Shown: positions 10,720-21,948 of the stretch, piece after piece
Position numbering within the stretch: position 1 is the stretch's first letter
Layout of the letters: every line of letters starts with the position of its first letter
Source: Rhinopithecus roxellana
Lineage: Eukaryota > Chordata > Mammalia > Primates > Cercopithecidae
Assembly (NCBI RefSeq): GCF_007565055.1
Contig: NC_044560.1
Coordinates: 44,473,030-44,537,029, forward strand
Length of the DNA: 64,000 bases
Direction of reading: 5' to 3'
Notes under the pieces: generated by a model
Seen by the model: only the letters and a program-made list of their open reading frames with translations
Told to the model about the DNA's origin: nothing
Database searches by the model: none
Program-made: the position numbers and the translations under genes

Positions 10720-11420
10720 CCATGAAATACTGTGCAGTCATAAAAAGGAACAAGGTCATGCTCTTCACAGGGGCATGGATGGAGCTGGAGGCCATTATCC
10801 TTAGCAAACTAACATAGGAACAGAAAACCAAACACTGGGCCGCCCGCAGTGGCTCACGCCTGTAATTTCAGCACTTTGGGAGGCCGAGGCAGACAGATCA
10901 CGAGGTCAGAAGATCGAGACCATCCTGGCTAACACGGAGAAACTCCGTCTCTACTAAAAATACAAAAAATTAGCCTGGCTTGATGGCGGACGCCTGTAGT
11001 CCCAGTAACTCCGGAGGCTGAGGCAGGAGAATGGCGTGAACCCGGGAGGTGGAGCTTACAGTGAGCCGAGATCACGCCACTTGCACTCCAGCCTAGGTGA
11101 CAGAGCGAGACTCTGTCTCAAAAAAAAAAAAAAAAAAAAAAAGAAAAAAGAAAAAGAAAAAAGCAAACACTGCATGTTCTCACTTATAAATGGGAGCTGA
11201 ATGATGAGAACGCATGGGGGTATAATACACACTGGGGCCCGTTGGGGTTGGGGAGGGAGAGCATCAGGAAGAATAGCTAATGGATGCTGGGCTTAATACC
11301 TAGGTGATGGAATGATCTGTGCAGCAGACCACTGTGGCAAATGTTTACCTATGTAACAAATCTGCGCATCCTGCTCATTATCCCAAACTTAAAATAAAAG
11401 TTGAAGATTAAAAAAAAAAA
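10720..11420 (+). mobile_element. 5'-truncated L1 (primate L1P-type), forward, in Tigger1, split by AluY
   Basis: It starts in the ORF2 end ('CCATGAAATACTGTGCAGTC') and continues 'AGCTGGAGGCCATTATCC', 'CATGTTCTCACTTATAAATG', 'GGAGGGAGAGCATCAGGA', 'TATGTAACAAATCTGCGCAT', with poly(A) at 11410-11420. Left TSD AATGGTGAATC (10709-10719) matches AATGGCGAATG beyond the second poly(A) at 11880-11890, so insertion includes the following 460 bp. Confidence 0.9.
10837..11163 (+). mobile_element. AluY, forward, inside the L1
   Basis: It starts 'GGGCCGCCCGCAGTGGCTC' and ends in a long poly(A) with interspersed G. CAAACACT at 10829-10836 recurs at 11164-11171, interrupting the L1 phrase 'AAAACCAAACA|CTGCATG'. 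It must be younger than the L1 and Tigger1. Confidence 0.95.
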
Positions 11421-11880
11421 GAAGTGAGTAAGGAGCCCCCATGGGTGGCTAGATCTCTTCCAAACCTGTCAGGGGTAGCTCCTCAGAGATGCACATGTAC
11501 ATTAGAGAGAAAAAGTATTCTTAAAATGACCCCATATGGTAATTAGCTATTTAAGGGTCATACATATTGACTACATATTATGCATGTACTTAAAATTACA
11601 GGATAGAGGCAAAGCATAAGTGCACAAGGGCAAAAGTAATGAAGCAACCCACCCATCAGTCAAAAGGCAGATACTGGCTAGAAATTAGGCAGATACTGGC
11701 TAGAAATTAGGCAGCTCAGGAAGAGAAGAGAAAAAAAGAAACATATAAAAAGACCCAGGCTACACAAGACTGGGTTGATCCCATTTCGCAGAGGTCAGTT
11801 CACAGTTCACTCTTCCCTTTGAGAGTGTAATACTGTGTGTGATACACTTTTGCTGCTTTGCTTTAAAAAAAAAAAAAAAA
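11421..11880 (+). other. putative L1 3'-transduced flank ending in a second poly(A)
   Basis: About 440 bp that belongs to neither L1 nor Tigger1 lies between the L1 A-tail and a second A-tract at 11865-11880, immediately followed by the right TSD. This is the layout of an L1 3' transduction, in which read-through transcription copies source-locus flank. It contains a 22-bp tandem duplication at 11665-11708. No canonical AATAAA was seen just before the second A-tract. Confidence 0.75.
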
Positions 11881-12054
11881 TGGCGAATGCTTTGGTTTTA
11901 ATTTACTTTGTCCAAGTCCATCAGAGGAATCACTATGACAGCTACAACCTTATGAAGTGAATTTCTTAAATAATAAGACTTGCAAGTAAAACATACTTCG
12001 TGGTCTATGGGCTGCAGAATGGATGTTGTGTTAGCAGACATAAAAAAAACATTA

Positions 12055-12350
12055 GGCCAGGCATGGTGGCTCACGCCTGTAATCCCAGCACTTTGAAAAA
12101 CTGAGGCAGGTGGATCACCTGATGTCAGGAGTTTGAGACCAGCCTGGCCAACACAGCGAAATGCTGTCTCTACTAAAAACACAAAAATTAGCCAGGTGTG
12201 GTAGCATGCACCTGTAATCCCAACTACCTGGGAGGCTGAGGCAAGAGGATTGCTTGAACTTGAAAGGTGGAGTTTGCAGTGAGCCGAGATTGTACCACTA
12301 CACTCCTGCCTGGGTGACAGAGTGACTCTGTCTCCAAAAAAAAAAAAACA
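12055..12350 (+). mobile_element. AluS-like, forward, in Tigger1
   Basis: 'GGCCAGGCATGGTGGCTC' start, 'GATCACCTGATGTCAGGAG', and A-rich tail 12336-12355. It interrupts Tigger1 text 'AACATTA|ATCTTCTTGTA'; flanks ACATTA and AGCATTA are an imperfect TSD. The 94-codon reverse frame at 11898-12182 is a Tigger1/Alu junction product. Confidence 0.9.
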
Positions 12351-12796
12351 AAAACAGCATTAATCTTCTTGTATATCTCCATCAGAACTCTTGGCTGACC
12401 AGGTGCATTGCCAATGGTCAGTAATATTTTGAAATAAATCTTTTTTCTTTTTAACTGTAGGTCTCAACAGTGGGCCTAAAATATTCATTAAACCATACCA
12501 TAAACAGATGTGCTATCATCTAGGCTTTGATGTTGCATTTCTAGAGCACAGGCAGAGTAGATTTAGCATAATTCTGAAGGGCTCTAGGACTTTCAGAATG
12601 GCAAATGAGCATTGACTTCAATTTAAAGTCACCAGCTGCATTAGCCTCTAACAAGAGAGTCAGCCTGTCCTTTGAAGCTGTGAAGCCAGACATGGACTTT
12701 TCCTCTTTAGCTATGAAAATCCTAGATGGCATCTTCTTTCAATGGAAGACTTTTTTGCCTACATTGAAAATCTGTTGTTAGTGTTATAGCTCTTTT

Positions 12797-13079
12797 TTTT
12801 TTTTTTTTTTTGAGACGGAGTCTCGCTCTGTCCCCCTGGCTGGAGTGCAGTGGTGCGATCTTGGCTCACTGCAAGCTCTGCCTCCCGGGTTCACGCCATT
12901 CTCCTGCCTCAGCCTCCTGAGTAGCTGGGACTACAGGCGCCCTCCACCGCGCCCGGCTAATTTTTTGTATTTTTAGTAGAGACGGGGTTTCACCGTGGTC
13001 TCGATCTCCTGACCTTGTGATCCGCCCACCTCGGCCTCCCAAAGTGCTGGGATTACAGGCGTGAGCCACCGCGCCCGGC
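12797..13079 (-). mobile_element. AluY, reverse, 17-bp TSD, small internal deletion
   Basis: AGTGTTATAGCTCTTTT at 12780-12796 and 13080-13096. Full Alu except that about 13 bases are missing in the left arm at 'TTTCACCGTGGTCTCGATC', where 'TTAGCCAGGAT' is expected. It lies within the transposase remnant. Confidence 0.95.
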
Positions 13080-13672
13080 AGTGTTATAGCTCTTTTAGAA
13101 TTTGTCTAGCAGTTTTTCTGGTTTTCATCCAAAAACCCCCATGGTGGGGGCGGGGCGTGGGGAAGAGGAAAATCTCTTTAGTGTAGCCACCTTCATCAAT
13201 GACCTTAGCTAGATCTTCAGGATAACTTGTTGCAGTTTTTACAATAGCACTTGCTACTTCACCTTTTCTGTCTTGGAAATGGCTTATTTCCTCTAACCTC
13301 ATGAACCAGCCTCTGCTAGCTTCAAACGTCTTCTGCAGCTTCCGCACCTCTCTCAGCTATCATGAAGAGAGTTAGGCCCTTGCTCTAGATTAGGCTTTGG
13401 CTTAAGGGAATGTTGTGGCTGGTTTGATCTTCTACCCAGAGCACTCAAACTTTGTCTGTATCGGCAGTTATGCTGTTTCTCTTTCTTATCATTCATGTGT
13501 TCACTGAAGTAGCACTTTTAATTTCCTTCAAGATCTTTTTCTTTGCATTCACAAGTTGGCTGCTAGGTGCAAGAGGCCTAGCTTTCAGCCTATCTCAGCT
13601 TTTGACATGCCTTTCTCACAAAGCTTAATCATTTATAGCTTTTGATTTAAAATGAGAGATGAGGCTGGGCAC

Positions 13673-13950
13673 AGTAGTTCATGCCTGTAATCCCAGCACT
13701 GTAGGAGGCTGAAGCAGGTGGATCACTTGAGGTCAGGAGTTTGAGATCAGCCTGGCCAACATGGTAAAATCATCTGTACTAAAATTACAAAAATTAGCTG
13801 GGCATGATGGCGAGTGCCAGTTACTCAGGAGGCCGAGGCAGGAGAATCACTTGAACTGGGGAGGTGGAGGTTGCAGTGAACCAAGGTTGTGCCGCTGCAC
13901 TCCAGCTTGGGTGACAGACCGAGACTGTGTCTCAATAAATAAATAATAAA
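13673..13950 (+). mobile_element. AluS-like, forward, in Tigger1
   Basis: 'GGCTGGGCACAGTAGTTC' start, A/T-rich (AAAT)n tail 13932-13960. TAAAATGAGA upstream is echoed by 'ATAAAATGAG' after the tail. A short deletion lies near 13815 in the right arm. Confidence 0.9.
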
Positions 13951-14423
13951 AAATAAAATGAGGGCTGTGTGGCTCTTTCACTTGAATGCTTAGAGGCCAT
14001 TATAGGTTATTAACTGGCCTAATTTCAATACTGTTGTGTCTTAGGTAATAGGGAGGCCTGAGGGAAGGAAGAAAGGGAGGAAGTCGGTCAGTGGATCAGT
14101 CAGAACCCACCCAGCATTGACTAGTTAAGTTCACCATCTTATACAGGTGTGGTCTATGCTGCCCATTACAATGGAAACACCAGAGATCATTGATCACAGA
14201 TCATTTTAACAGATATAATAATAATGAACAAGTTTGAAATATTATAAGAATTGCCAAAATATGGCAGAGACATGAATTGAGCATGTTGTTGGAAAAATGA
14301 TGCCAATAGACCTGCTCAATGCAGCATTGCCACAGACCTTTAACTTGTAAAGAAATGCAGTGTCTGTGAAGTGCAATACAATGAAGCGCAAGAAAGCAGA
14401 GCACAATTAATATGGTGTGCCTG

Positions 14424-15031
14424 TGGGTTCTCACGTCATTTCACCTTCTCATCTGGGTTCAGAGCCTTCTTCTTTCACTACACGTGTCATTGTTGTGTTA
14501 CAGATGAATAGGGCTGCATCCCACTCTGGATTTCAACTCCCCGAGGAGGATCGGGATTGAGTTGCTTATAGCCCTCTTGCCAGAGATTAGCATGCTGTCT
14601 AGTAATTATGGATGTTCAGTTATGATATAGAGTGAATAGAATAATTAAGGAGTAACTGGAAGGAATCAAGTTTTAAATATAAGATATCTGTTATACTGGC
14701 AATAAGGGAGATCATTTGCCAAAAAGGCTGGTGGAGTGGGAGTGGATGGGAAGGGGTGGTACCTATCTGGTATCCTTCAATTCAATCTGGAATTCCTTCC
14801 TCTGCTTACATGAAGACCAGTTCCAGGCATGCTGTTCTGATCCAAAAGTTAAAAGTACATTGTATGAAGATTTGAAAGATAAATGACTCCAACATGGATG
14901 CCCCTTGTCTATTTTTCTTGTCATTTCTATGAGAATGTCAAGTTACCTGGGAATCAACTCCTCTGGGCCCCCTATAACACCTAATGATTTTGAATAGCAT
15001 CCTGTAGAATATTTATGTCTTGGAAAAATAG
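14424..15031. other. unassigned sequence
   Basis: No recognisable element or coding frame between Tigger1 and the next Alu fragment. Confidence 0.45.
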
Positions 15032-15245
15032 AGCGAACCAGCCTGGGCAACATGGCAAAACTCCGTCTCTACAAAAAATACAAAAATTAGCTGGGCATGG
15101 TGGTGCACACCTGCAGTCCCAGCCACTCAGGAGGCTGAGGTGAGAGGATCGCTTGAGCCCAGGAGTTTGAGGTTGCAGTGAGCCATGATCATACCACTGT
15201 ATTCCAGTCTGGACAACAGAGCCAGATGCTTTCCCAAAATAAGAA
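15032..15245 (+). mobile_element. 5'-truncated old Alu (AluJ-like), forward
   Basis: It begins inside the left arm at 'CCAGCCTGGGCAACATGG' and continues through 'GGAGGCTGAGGTGAGAGGATCGC' (in pieces) to a degraded tail 'CCCAAAATAAGAATAA'. 'GCTTGAGCCCAGGAG' is AluJ-like. Confidence 0.85.
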
Positions 15246-15306
15246 TAATATGTAAAATAGAATAAATGTATTGCAATGATCTCAACCTCATTAATAACAT
15301 GTTCTA

Positions 15307-15486
15307 ACCTAGTAGTTCCCAAACAGCTATATTAGAATCATCTAGGGAATTTAAAAAGGAAAAAAAAAAACAGATTCCTGGTTCCAACCCTGGCCTTATG
15401 AAGTCAAACTTTCTTTATGGTAGCAAGGAATCTACATTTTAAATCATTAGGTGTTTCTAAACAATACTTTGATTTAGAAACTACTT
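15307..15486. mobile_element. hAT-Charlie fossil (MER5/MER20-like)
   Basis: 'CTAGTAGTTCCCAAACAGC', 'TTAGAATCATCTAGGGAATTT' (in pieces) and 'TCTACATTTTAAATCATTAG' follow the non-autonomous Charlie MITEs that read 'CAGTGGTTCTCAAAC..AGAATCACCTGGGGA'. Exact family is not resolved. Confidence 0.55.
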
Positions 15487-16459
15487 CTTTGATCAAAGTA
15501 ATTTCTTAAACAAATACAGGACCACTTATTTGGTTTGTGAATGTCCCCAGTGAACTTCTGCATTATTTTTAAAGACAATAAAAGGCACAGATGACAGGTA
15601 GAGTTAGTAACTAATTAGTAACTACAGTTATTTTAAATGATAATTTTTTCTCCTATGTGGGCAATTACCAAATAAAATTCATTACTATTTAGCTGTATCT
15701 CCATTTATCCTGTATAATAATAATGATCTATTAGTCTGTCTTTCAGTAGTGCTTATTAGTGAGTAGGATATATATAGGTCAGTGTGTCGAACAAATTACC
15801 CTCAGAAGCAATTGTCAATTCTTTATGTTCTTGCTTAAGGAATTGTTGGATGTGACTGGAGGGCGATTGAGGGAAGTGAAATAGAGGTTACAAAAGAGCT
15901 TCTTCAAGATTCCAGGAAATTCAGAAAGCAGGAGAGTACAGACTGTTTGGAAGTTGATTCTAACAAACCATTTACCTGCAGTTGAAAGGTTTTGCTGTAT
16001 TTTCGTGAGTAAATAACTGTGATTTGGAAAGGGAGACAGTAAAAGAGATTTTAAAATCTCCACCTTCAACGAATTTTCTGTTTCTTCTGGGAGATAAGTT
16101 ATGCAGTCATAATTTAAGGTAAAACACAGTGTGCTATAGCAGAAGTAAAACCAAAAGTGTTCTAAAAAGTTGAAATTAGCTTAGAACTATGCTAAAAAGA
16201 CCAATGACGTGCTATCAGAGAGTAAAACACATTATGAAATTATAATAAATCAGTGTTTGTGGTATCGGTATGAAAGTTAGATGGATAGAACAGGAAGAGT
16301 CCGTAAAGACCCAATTCTATGCAATCATTTAAGAATAAAAGAGATAAATCAGTGGTGAAAGAATGGTTTATTCAACAAATAGTTATTAAAACATTACAAA
16401 GCAGATTTAGATAAAAATGAATTAGATTTTTCTGTCGTATCATCACTAAGATCTAATTA
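15487..16459. other. unassigned AT-rich sequence
   Basis: No element recognised. A reverse 84-codon frame at 15815-16069 has no known domain and no supporting context. Confidence 0.4.
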
Positions 16460-16618
16460 TTAAAAGTGATAATACTCAATGTTAGCAAGATTATAGTGAG
16501 ATAAATCCTCTCTTATACAGCTACTGGAGATACAAATTAAACTAACCTCTCTGGAAAGCATTTTGTAATATGAATTAATATATTTTAAAATATTCACAAT
16601 CTTTTGATTTAATAGTTC

Positions 16619-16705
16619 CACTTATATGCATACATGTATGTATATATATATACCTACACATATATATGTATATCTATGCACATGTATGTGTACATACACA
16701 CACAT
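16619..16705. repeat. TA/TG/CA-rich microsatellite
   Basis: Imperfect alternating purine-pyrimidine run (ATGTATGTATATATATATACC..CACACACATA) inside the L1M. Confidence 0.85.
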
Positions 16706-16875
16706 ATCCCTAAGATTGTGAAATTTCAGTTAAATTTATTTATAAAATGGTCACTACAGTGTTATTTATGATGATAATAAAATTAGAAAATTAGTAGTTG
16801 ATTAGGACAATTATTAAGTAAATTGTATTACTTCAACACAATGGAATAGAATATGTCTGTTAAAATTTATCTGTT

Positions 16876-17169
16876 GGCCAGGCGCGGTGGCTCAAGCCTG
16901 TAATCCCAGCAATTTGGGAGGCCGAGACGGGTGGATCACGAGGTCAGGAGATCGAGACCATCCTGGCTAACACGGTGAAACCCCATCTCTACTAAAAAAT
17001 ACAAAAAACTAGCCGGGCGAGGTGGCGGGCGCCTGTAGTCCCAGCTACTCGGAGGCTGAGGCAGAATGGCATAAACCCTGGAGGAGGAGCTTGCAGTGAG
17101 CTGAGAACCGGCCACTGCACTCCAGCCCGGGTGACAGAGCGAGACTCCGTCTCAAAAAAAAAAAAAAAA
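16876..17169 (+). mobile_element. young AluYR-type Alu, forward, inside L1M
   Basis: 'GGCTCAAGCCTGTAATCC', 'GAGACGGGTGGATCACG', 'AAAACTAGCCGGGCGAGG' and 'AACCGGCCACTG' are the lineage marks. AAAATTTATCTGTTG precedes it (16862-16876) and recurs at the end of its poly(A) (17166-17180). Confidence 0.95.
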
Positions 17170-17400
17170 TTTATCTGTTGACAGTGATTTTATTGATATG
17201 TTTGATTAAAAAGGTAGGATACTATCACCTCAATATTCAAAACACATAGCAAACCAACCAGCTGGAAATATATATTCCAAAATGTTCATCTTGCTGTTTT
17301 GGAATTATGGGATTATGGGTGTGCCCCTCCTCATTCCAAATTTTCTGCAGTCTACATTTTAGTTTCTTGACATTCACAGGCGACATATCTGAAACAGTTG

Positions 17401-19435
17401 TTAATCCTCAATATGTGAATACTTTCACTTTCTCAGACTTTAGTTCTCTTTATTGCCATCATCAGCACTATTAGTTGGCTTTCTTCTCACACAGAATATT
17501 TTTGTTACATCCTTAAAGCTACTATATACTTGGCAATGAGAAGAGAATAACAGAGCCACATTGAGCTTGGATTCTGGTCTCGGGGTTGGCTAGCAGTAAT
17601 AGCAGTAGAGAGCAAATGCTTCCCTTTCTGAAAGTCCCCTTCCAAGGCACTCAATTAATCACAATAATAATAAAAAGAATTATTTGATACGGACAATTGA
17701 CATTCTCTGATTCTAATATAAAGAATGAATATATGTGTCTTAGGAAAATGTTGCTATTTTCCTTGATCAAAGTTAATGGAATGTTGGCTAAGCAATCCCT
17801 AAAAGCCAGATTGTATACTCTAAGCCCCTCCTATAGAGAAATATGGAAGCCACTGCTCTGTGAGCCTCACTCATCAATAAGCCATTTTGGTTTTGCACCA
17901 TCTGCAAAGTATTCATGATCAAATTCACATCAGAGCAAAATTACCAACTGCCATGTCATAGAACTTGGAGTTTTTTCATGAGTAATTAAACTGAGGAACA
18001 ATAAGTTTATTATGCCAAAGTATATGTTAAAATTCAAGGTTAAGGGAGAGCAATGGAAAGAGAGAAAAAGGAAATTAATTTGATGTGGGGTGGTACAAGT
18101 ACGATTTTCAATAAGTATTCACAGGTGCAAATGTAATTTTCTTTATTTCTCTACAACTAAAAGTAGCTATATCCTCAGTCTTCCTCAGCCCCAGTCCCAC
18201 AAATTCTTAATCTGATAACAAAACTTTCAAAATTATTAACTGAAGGTGGATTAATAATACAAAGACTCTATCATGGCAATATTCTTTCTTCCTGTGGTAA
18301 ATCTAAAATGTTAGTTTTGTTTGATCCAAGTTGTTTCTGATTTTTTTTTAAGTGGCATATGACTTAGGTGAAAGGGGAGCGAGTACAGTATAACTGGAGC
18401 ATATGATATGTGGGTCAGTGTAAGAGGTAGTGTTTGATTTTAGTGGTAAGAAGGAGATAAGACTAGAAAGGTAGGTTGGAGTTAATCAGGATCCGAGTCC
18501 AAAAAAAAAAAAAAATCAGAAATATCTCTAGATATTTTAAACAGAAGGAATTTAATACAAGGAATTGGTTACATGGGTAATGGAATGAGAGAGAGAAAGA
18601 GAGAGAGAGAGATTTAGAATAAAATGGGGGTGGAGTGGTTAGTAAACAACAGTTGAGTAACTCATGAAGCAACTACAATTCTTAGGTCTGGGAGACAAAA
18701 GGATGAACATGCTGTTACCAGAGTCCAGATGTGCAGAGAAGGGCTGTTTGGCTATGCTAGAACTCATGGCTGATGCTGCTACTATGGAGATAATGTGGGT
18801 TGCAGAAGGATATAGTCACTTGCAGAGGAGGTCTAGAAGCAGATAGGGAGGAGGAAGAATGGATTCTCCATTTTTTAATTTTCTGTATCCTGCCAGTGTC
18901 TTCTATGGGCAGAAAATAACAACAACAACAACAACAGCCAGTTGTCAAGTAATTCTGGGAAAAGTAGTATGTAGACTCTCAGGTTTAGAATTATAGAGCA
19001 GAATAGAGAAAAGTTGATGTGGGCTGAAATATTACAGGTCCAAACTGAGAAATGTCAGTAAGGAATTTGGACTTTTAGAGAGGTTGTAAGGACCTGTAGT
19101 AAGTTTAATTATATGAATAAAGTATCAGGAAAGAAGTGGACTAACTTTCTCAGTTTCACATCAAGGTACCCAATCCTATCCCACCCAGCCCACCAACCTA
19201 CTATGGGATTTCCTTTCTCTCTACACATGTGTATTAGACTACATGCTTTTTCCTATCCACTCCTTTAACTTCTTCTAGGGCCAGATAAGAAATTTACGGA
19301 CTAGAAATAAGACATTTTATAATGGTACCATTCATTGTTAGTGAATGTGAAGAATACTTGTAATGGAACTCAGAGCAGGAAGAGGGGCAAATGCATCATT
19401 TTTAACATAATGGCCAGAGTTAGTATTTCACAAGA
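17401..19435. other. unassigned 2-kb stretch with small simple repeats
   Basis: (GA)n at 18587-18612 and (AAC)n at 18917-18936; an A-run at 18500-18514. 'GATATTTTAAACAGAAGG' and 'GGAATTGGTTACATGGGTAA' at 18531-18582 look like an old dispersed repeat but I cannot name it. No coding signal. Confidence 0.45.
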
Positions 19436-21445
19436 AATAAAATCATACAAAATCAACATACAAAAATCAGTAGCATTTCTATATGCCAGCAGTGAACAAT
19501 CTGAAAAAAAAATTTAAAAAGTAATCCCATTTACAATAACCATGAATAAAATTAAATACCTAGCAATCAACTTAACCAAATAAGTGAAAGATCTCTCTGT
19601 AATGACAACTATAAAACAACAATGAAAGAAATTGAAGAGGACCCCAAAAACTGGAAAGATATTCCATGTTCATGAACTGGAAGAGTCAATATTGCTAAAA
19701 TGTCCCTACCACCCAATCTACAGATTCAATGTAAACCAATGACATCCTTCACAGAAACAGAAAAAAAAAAACCCTATAATTTATATAAAACCACAAAAGA
19801 CCAGAATAACCAAAGCTATCCTAAGAACAAAGAACAAAACTGCAGTGGCTAACTTCAAATTATGTAACAGAGCTATAGGAAATAAAACAGCATGGTACTG
19901 GCATAAAAACCGACACATAGACCAATGGAATAGAACAGAGAACCCAAAAACAAATCCACACACCTACAGCGAACTCATTTTCAACAAAGGTGCCAAAAAC
20001 TACACTGGGGAAAAGATAGTCTCTTCAATAAATGGTGCTGAGAAAACTGGATATCCATATGCAGAAGAGTGAAACTAGATCCCTATCTTTTGACATATAC
20101 AAACATCAAATTAAAATAGATTAAACACTTAAATCTAAGACCTGAAACTATGAAACTATGACAAGAAAACCTCAGGGAAAATCTCCAAGACATGGGGTCT
20201 GGGCAAAGATTTCTTGCTCACAACCACAGGCAACCAAAGCAAACATGAACAAATGAGATGACATCAAGTTAAAAAGCTTATGCATGGCAAAGGAAACAAT
20301 CTACAAAATCAAGAGACAACCCACAGAATGGGAGAAAATATTTGCAAATGACCCATCTGACAAGGGATTAATAACCAGCATATATAAAGAGCTCAAAGAA
20401 CTCTATAGGAAAAAAAAAAATCTAATTATCCAATACAAAAATGGGCAAACTATTTGAATAGACATTTCTCAGAAGAAGACATATAAATGGCAAACAGACA
20501 CATGAAAAGGTGCTCACCATCATTGATCATCAGGGAGATGCAAATCAAGACAACAATGAGATATCATCTCACCCCAGTTTAAATGGCTTACATGCAAAAG
20601 ACAGGCAATAACATGCTGGCAAGGATGTGGAGAAAAGGGAAGCTTCCTACACTGTTGGTGGGAATGTATATTAATACAACCACTATGGAGAACAGTTTGG
20701 AAGTTCCTCAAAAAAATGAAAAATAGATCTACCACATGATCCAGCAATCTCACTGCTGAGTATATAACCAAAAGAAAGCAAATCAGTGTATCAAAGAGAT
20801 ATCTATGCTGTTTGCAGCAGCACTGTTCACAATAGCCAAGATTTGGAAGCAACCTAAGTGTCCATCAACAGATGACTGGATAAAGAAAATGTGGTACATA
20901 TATACAATGGAGTACTGTTAATCCATAAAAAAGAATGAGATCCTGTTATCTACAACAACATGGATGAAATTGGAGATCATTACCTTAAGTGAAATAAGCC
21001 AGGCACAGAAAGACAAACATTGCATATTCTCACTTCTTTATGGGATCTAAAAATCAAAACAATTGAATTCATGGACATAGAGAGTAGAAAGATGATTACC
21101 AGAGGCTGGGAAGGGTAGCGAGGGGCTAGAGGTGGGGAGAAATGGGGATGGTTAATGGGTACAATAAAATAGAAAGAATGAATAAGACCTACTATTTGAG
21201 ATCACAACAGGGTGATTGTAGTCAATAATAACTTAATTGGCACATTTTAAAATAATGAAAAGAGTATAATTGGGTGGTGTGTAAAAAGGATAAATGCTTG
21301 AGAGGATGGATACCCCATTCTCCAGTATGTAATTATTACACATTGCATGCCTGTATCAAAACATCTTATATACCCCATAAATATAGACACCTACTATGTA
21401 TACTATGTACCCACAGAAATTAAAAATTAAAAAAAGAAATAGGTT
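19436..21445 (+). mobile_element. 5'-truncated primate L1 (L1PB/L1MA-type), forward, about 2.0 kb
   Basis: Contiguous 3' half: ORF2 from 'ATACAAAATCAACATACAAA' through 'CAATAAATGGTGCTGAGAA' and 'AATGAGATATCATCTCACC' to 'GTACATATATACAATGGAG', then 3' UTR 'GGGGATGGTTAATGGGTAC' and an A-rich end at 21420-21440. ORF2 normally encodes endonuclease, reverse transcriptase and a cysteine-rich C-terminus; only the C-terminal third is represented, with many stops. Confidence 0.95.
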
Positions 21446-21465
21446 TGACTTTTTTTTTCTTCTTC

Positions 21466-21779
21466 ATTTTTTTTTTTTTTTTTTTTTTTTAAGACAGAGC
21501 CTCACTCTCCCATCCAGGCTGGAGGGCGGTGGTATGATCATAGCCTTTAACACTTGGCTTCAAATGATCCTCCAGCCTCAGCCTCCAGTAGCTGGAACCA
21601 CAGATGTGTACCATCTCACCTGGCTAACTTAAACAGTTTTTTTTTTTTTTTTTTTTTTTTGTAAAGATGGGGTCTTGTTTTGTTGCCCAGATTGATTTCA
21701 AACTCCTGGCTTCAAGCAATCCTCCCTCTTTGGCCTCCCAGAGTGCTGGGATTACAGGTGTGAGACACTGCACCTGCCC
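21466..21779 (-). mobile_element. old Alu (AluJ-like), reverse
   Basis: Poly(T), 'AGGCTGGAGGGCGGTGG', long T-tract in the middle linker (21638-21660), 'CTCCCAGAGTGCTGGGATTA' and a decayed end 'CACTGCACCTGCCCC'. Inserted right after the L1 A-tail. Confidence 0.85.
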
Positions 21780-21948
21780 CCACATCCTTGATGTTAGTAA
21801 TATGAATTTCTCATATTGGTTAGATGGCATCATCTTCACAAAATAGAGGAATACTTGTAATTGCATATTGTGTTGGTTTTAGCTATTTCAGGAGAAAAAC
21901 AGTTCCAACTTAGTGAAAGTCTCACCGTTTTGCCATTATTCCTATGGA
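21780..21948. other. unassigned sequence
   Basis: It continues the unidentified block to its right; no separate feature seen. Confidence 0.35.

Larger units (their letters stand above)
9895..14000 (-). pseudogene. Tigger1 transposase remnant, broken
   Basis: The coding part of Tigger1, reading right to left from an ATG complementary to 13998-14000. Pogo-type transposases have an N-terminal CENP-B-like helix-turn-helix DNA-binding region and a DDE catalytic core that cuts at TIRs and inserts at TA. Surviving pieces: 13347-13150 ('FEASRGWFMR', 'SYPEDLAKVIDEGGYTK'), 12732-12541 ('KDRLTLLLEANAAGDFK', 'KNYAKSTLPVL'-like) and 12050-11898 ('ANTTSILQP', 'KSYYLRN'). Frameshifts, stops and six insertions remove any function. 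Confidence 0.9.
9510..14423 (-). mobile_element. Tigger1 (Tc1/mariner-pogo) DNA transposon, full length, reverse, with nested inserts
   Basis: Both terminal repeats are visible: 'AGGCATACCTAAGAGATA' from 9511 and the complementary 'AGCGCAAGAAAG..GTGTGCCTG' ending at 14423, with the expected TA at 9508-9509 (TG on the right). Internal text follows Tigger1 throughout, for example 'TTTATTGCTAAAAAATGCTA' at 9697 and 'GGTGGAGGGTCTTGCC' at 9760. The element is stretched to about 4.9 kb by five Alus and one L1 plus transduced flank. Tigger1 moved in early primates, so all inserts are younger. Confidence 0.95.
16460..17400 (+). mobile_element. old L1 (L1M-type) ORF2 end/3' region, forward, split by AluYR
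   Basis: Order of phrases matches the end of old L1 ORF2: 'TCTTATACAGCTACTGGAG', 'CTCTCTGGAAAGCATTTTG', 'TAATAGTTCCACTTATATG', 'CACTACAGTGTTATTTATGAT', 'ACAATGGAATAGAATATG', then after the Alu 'AAAAAGGTAGGATACTATCA' and 'CAAATTTTCTGCAGTCTAC'. Diverged; ends approximate. Confidence 0.6.

Noticed and set aside
11821..11880. Processed pseudogene end
   Set aside because: The A-tract fits better as the second tail of the L1 transduction, since the TSD pair encloses L1 and this segment together.
19845..20072. 75-codon frame with conserved look
   Set aside because: It is L1 ORF2 C-terminal sequence in a truncated, stop-riddled copy.
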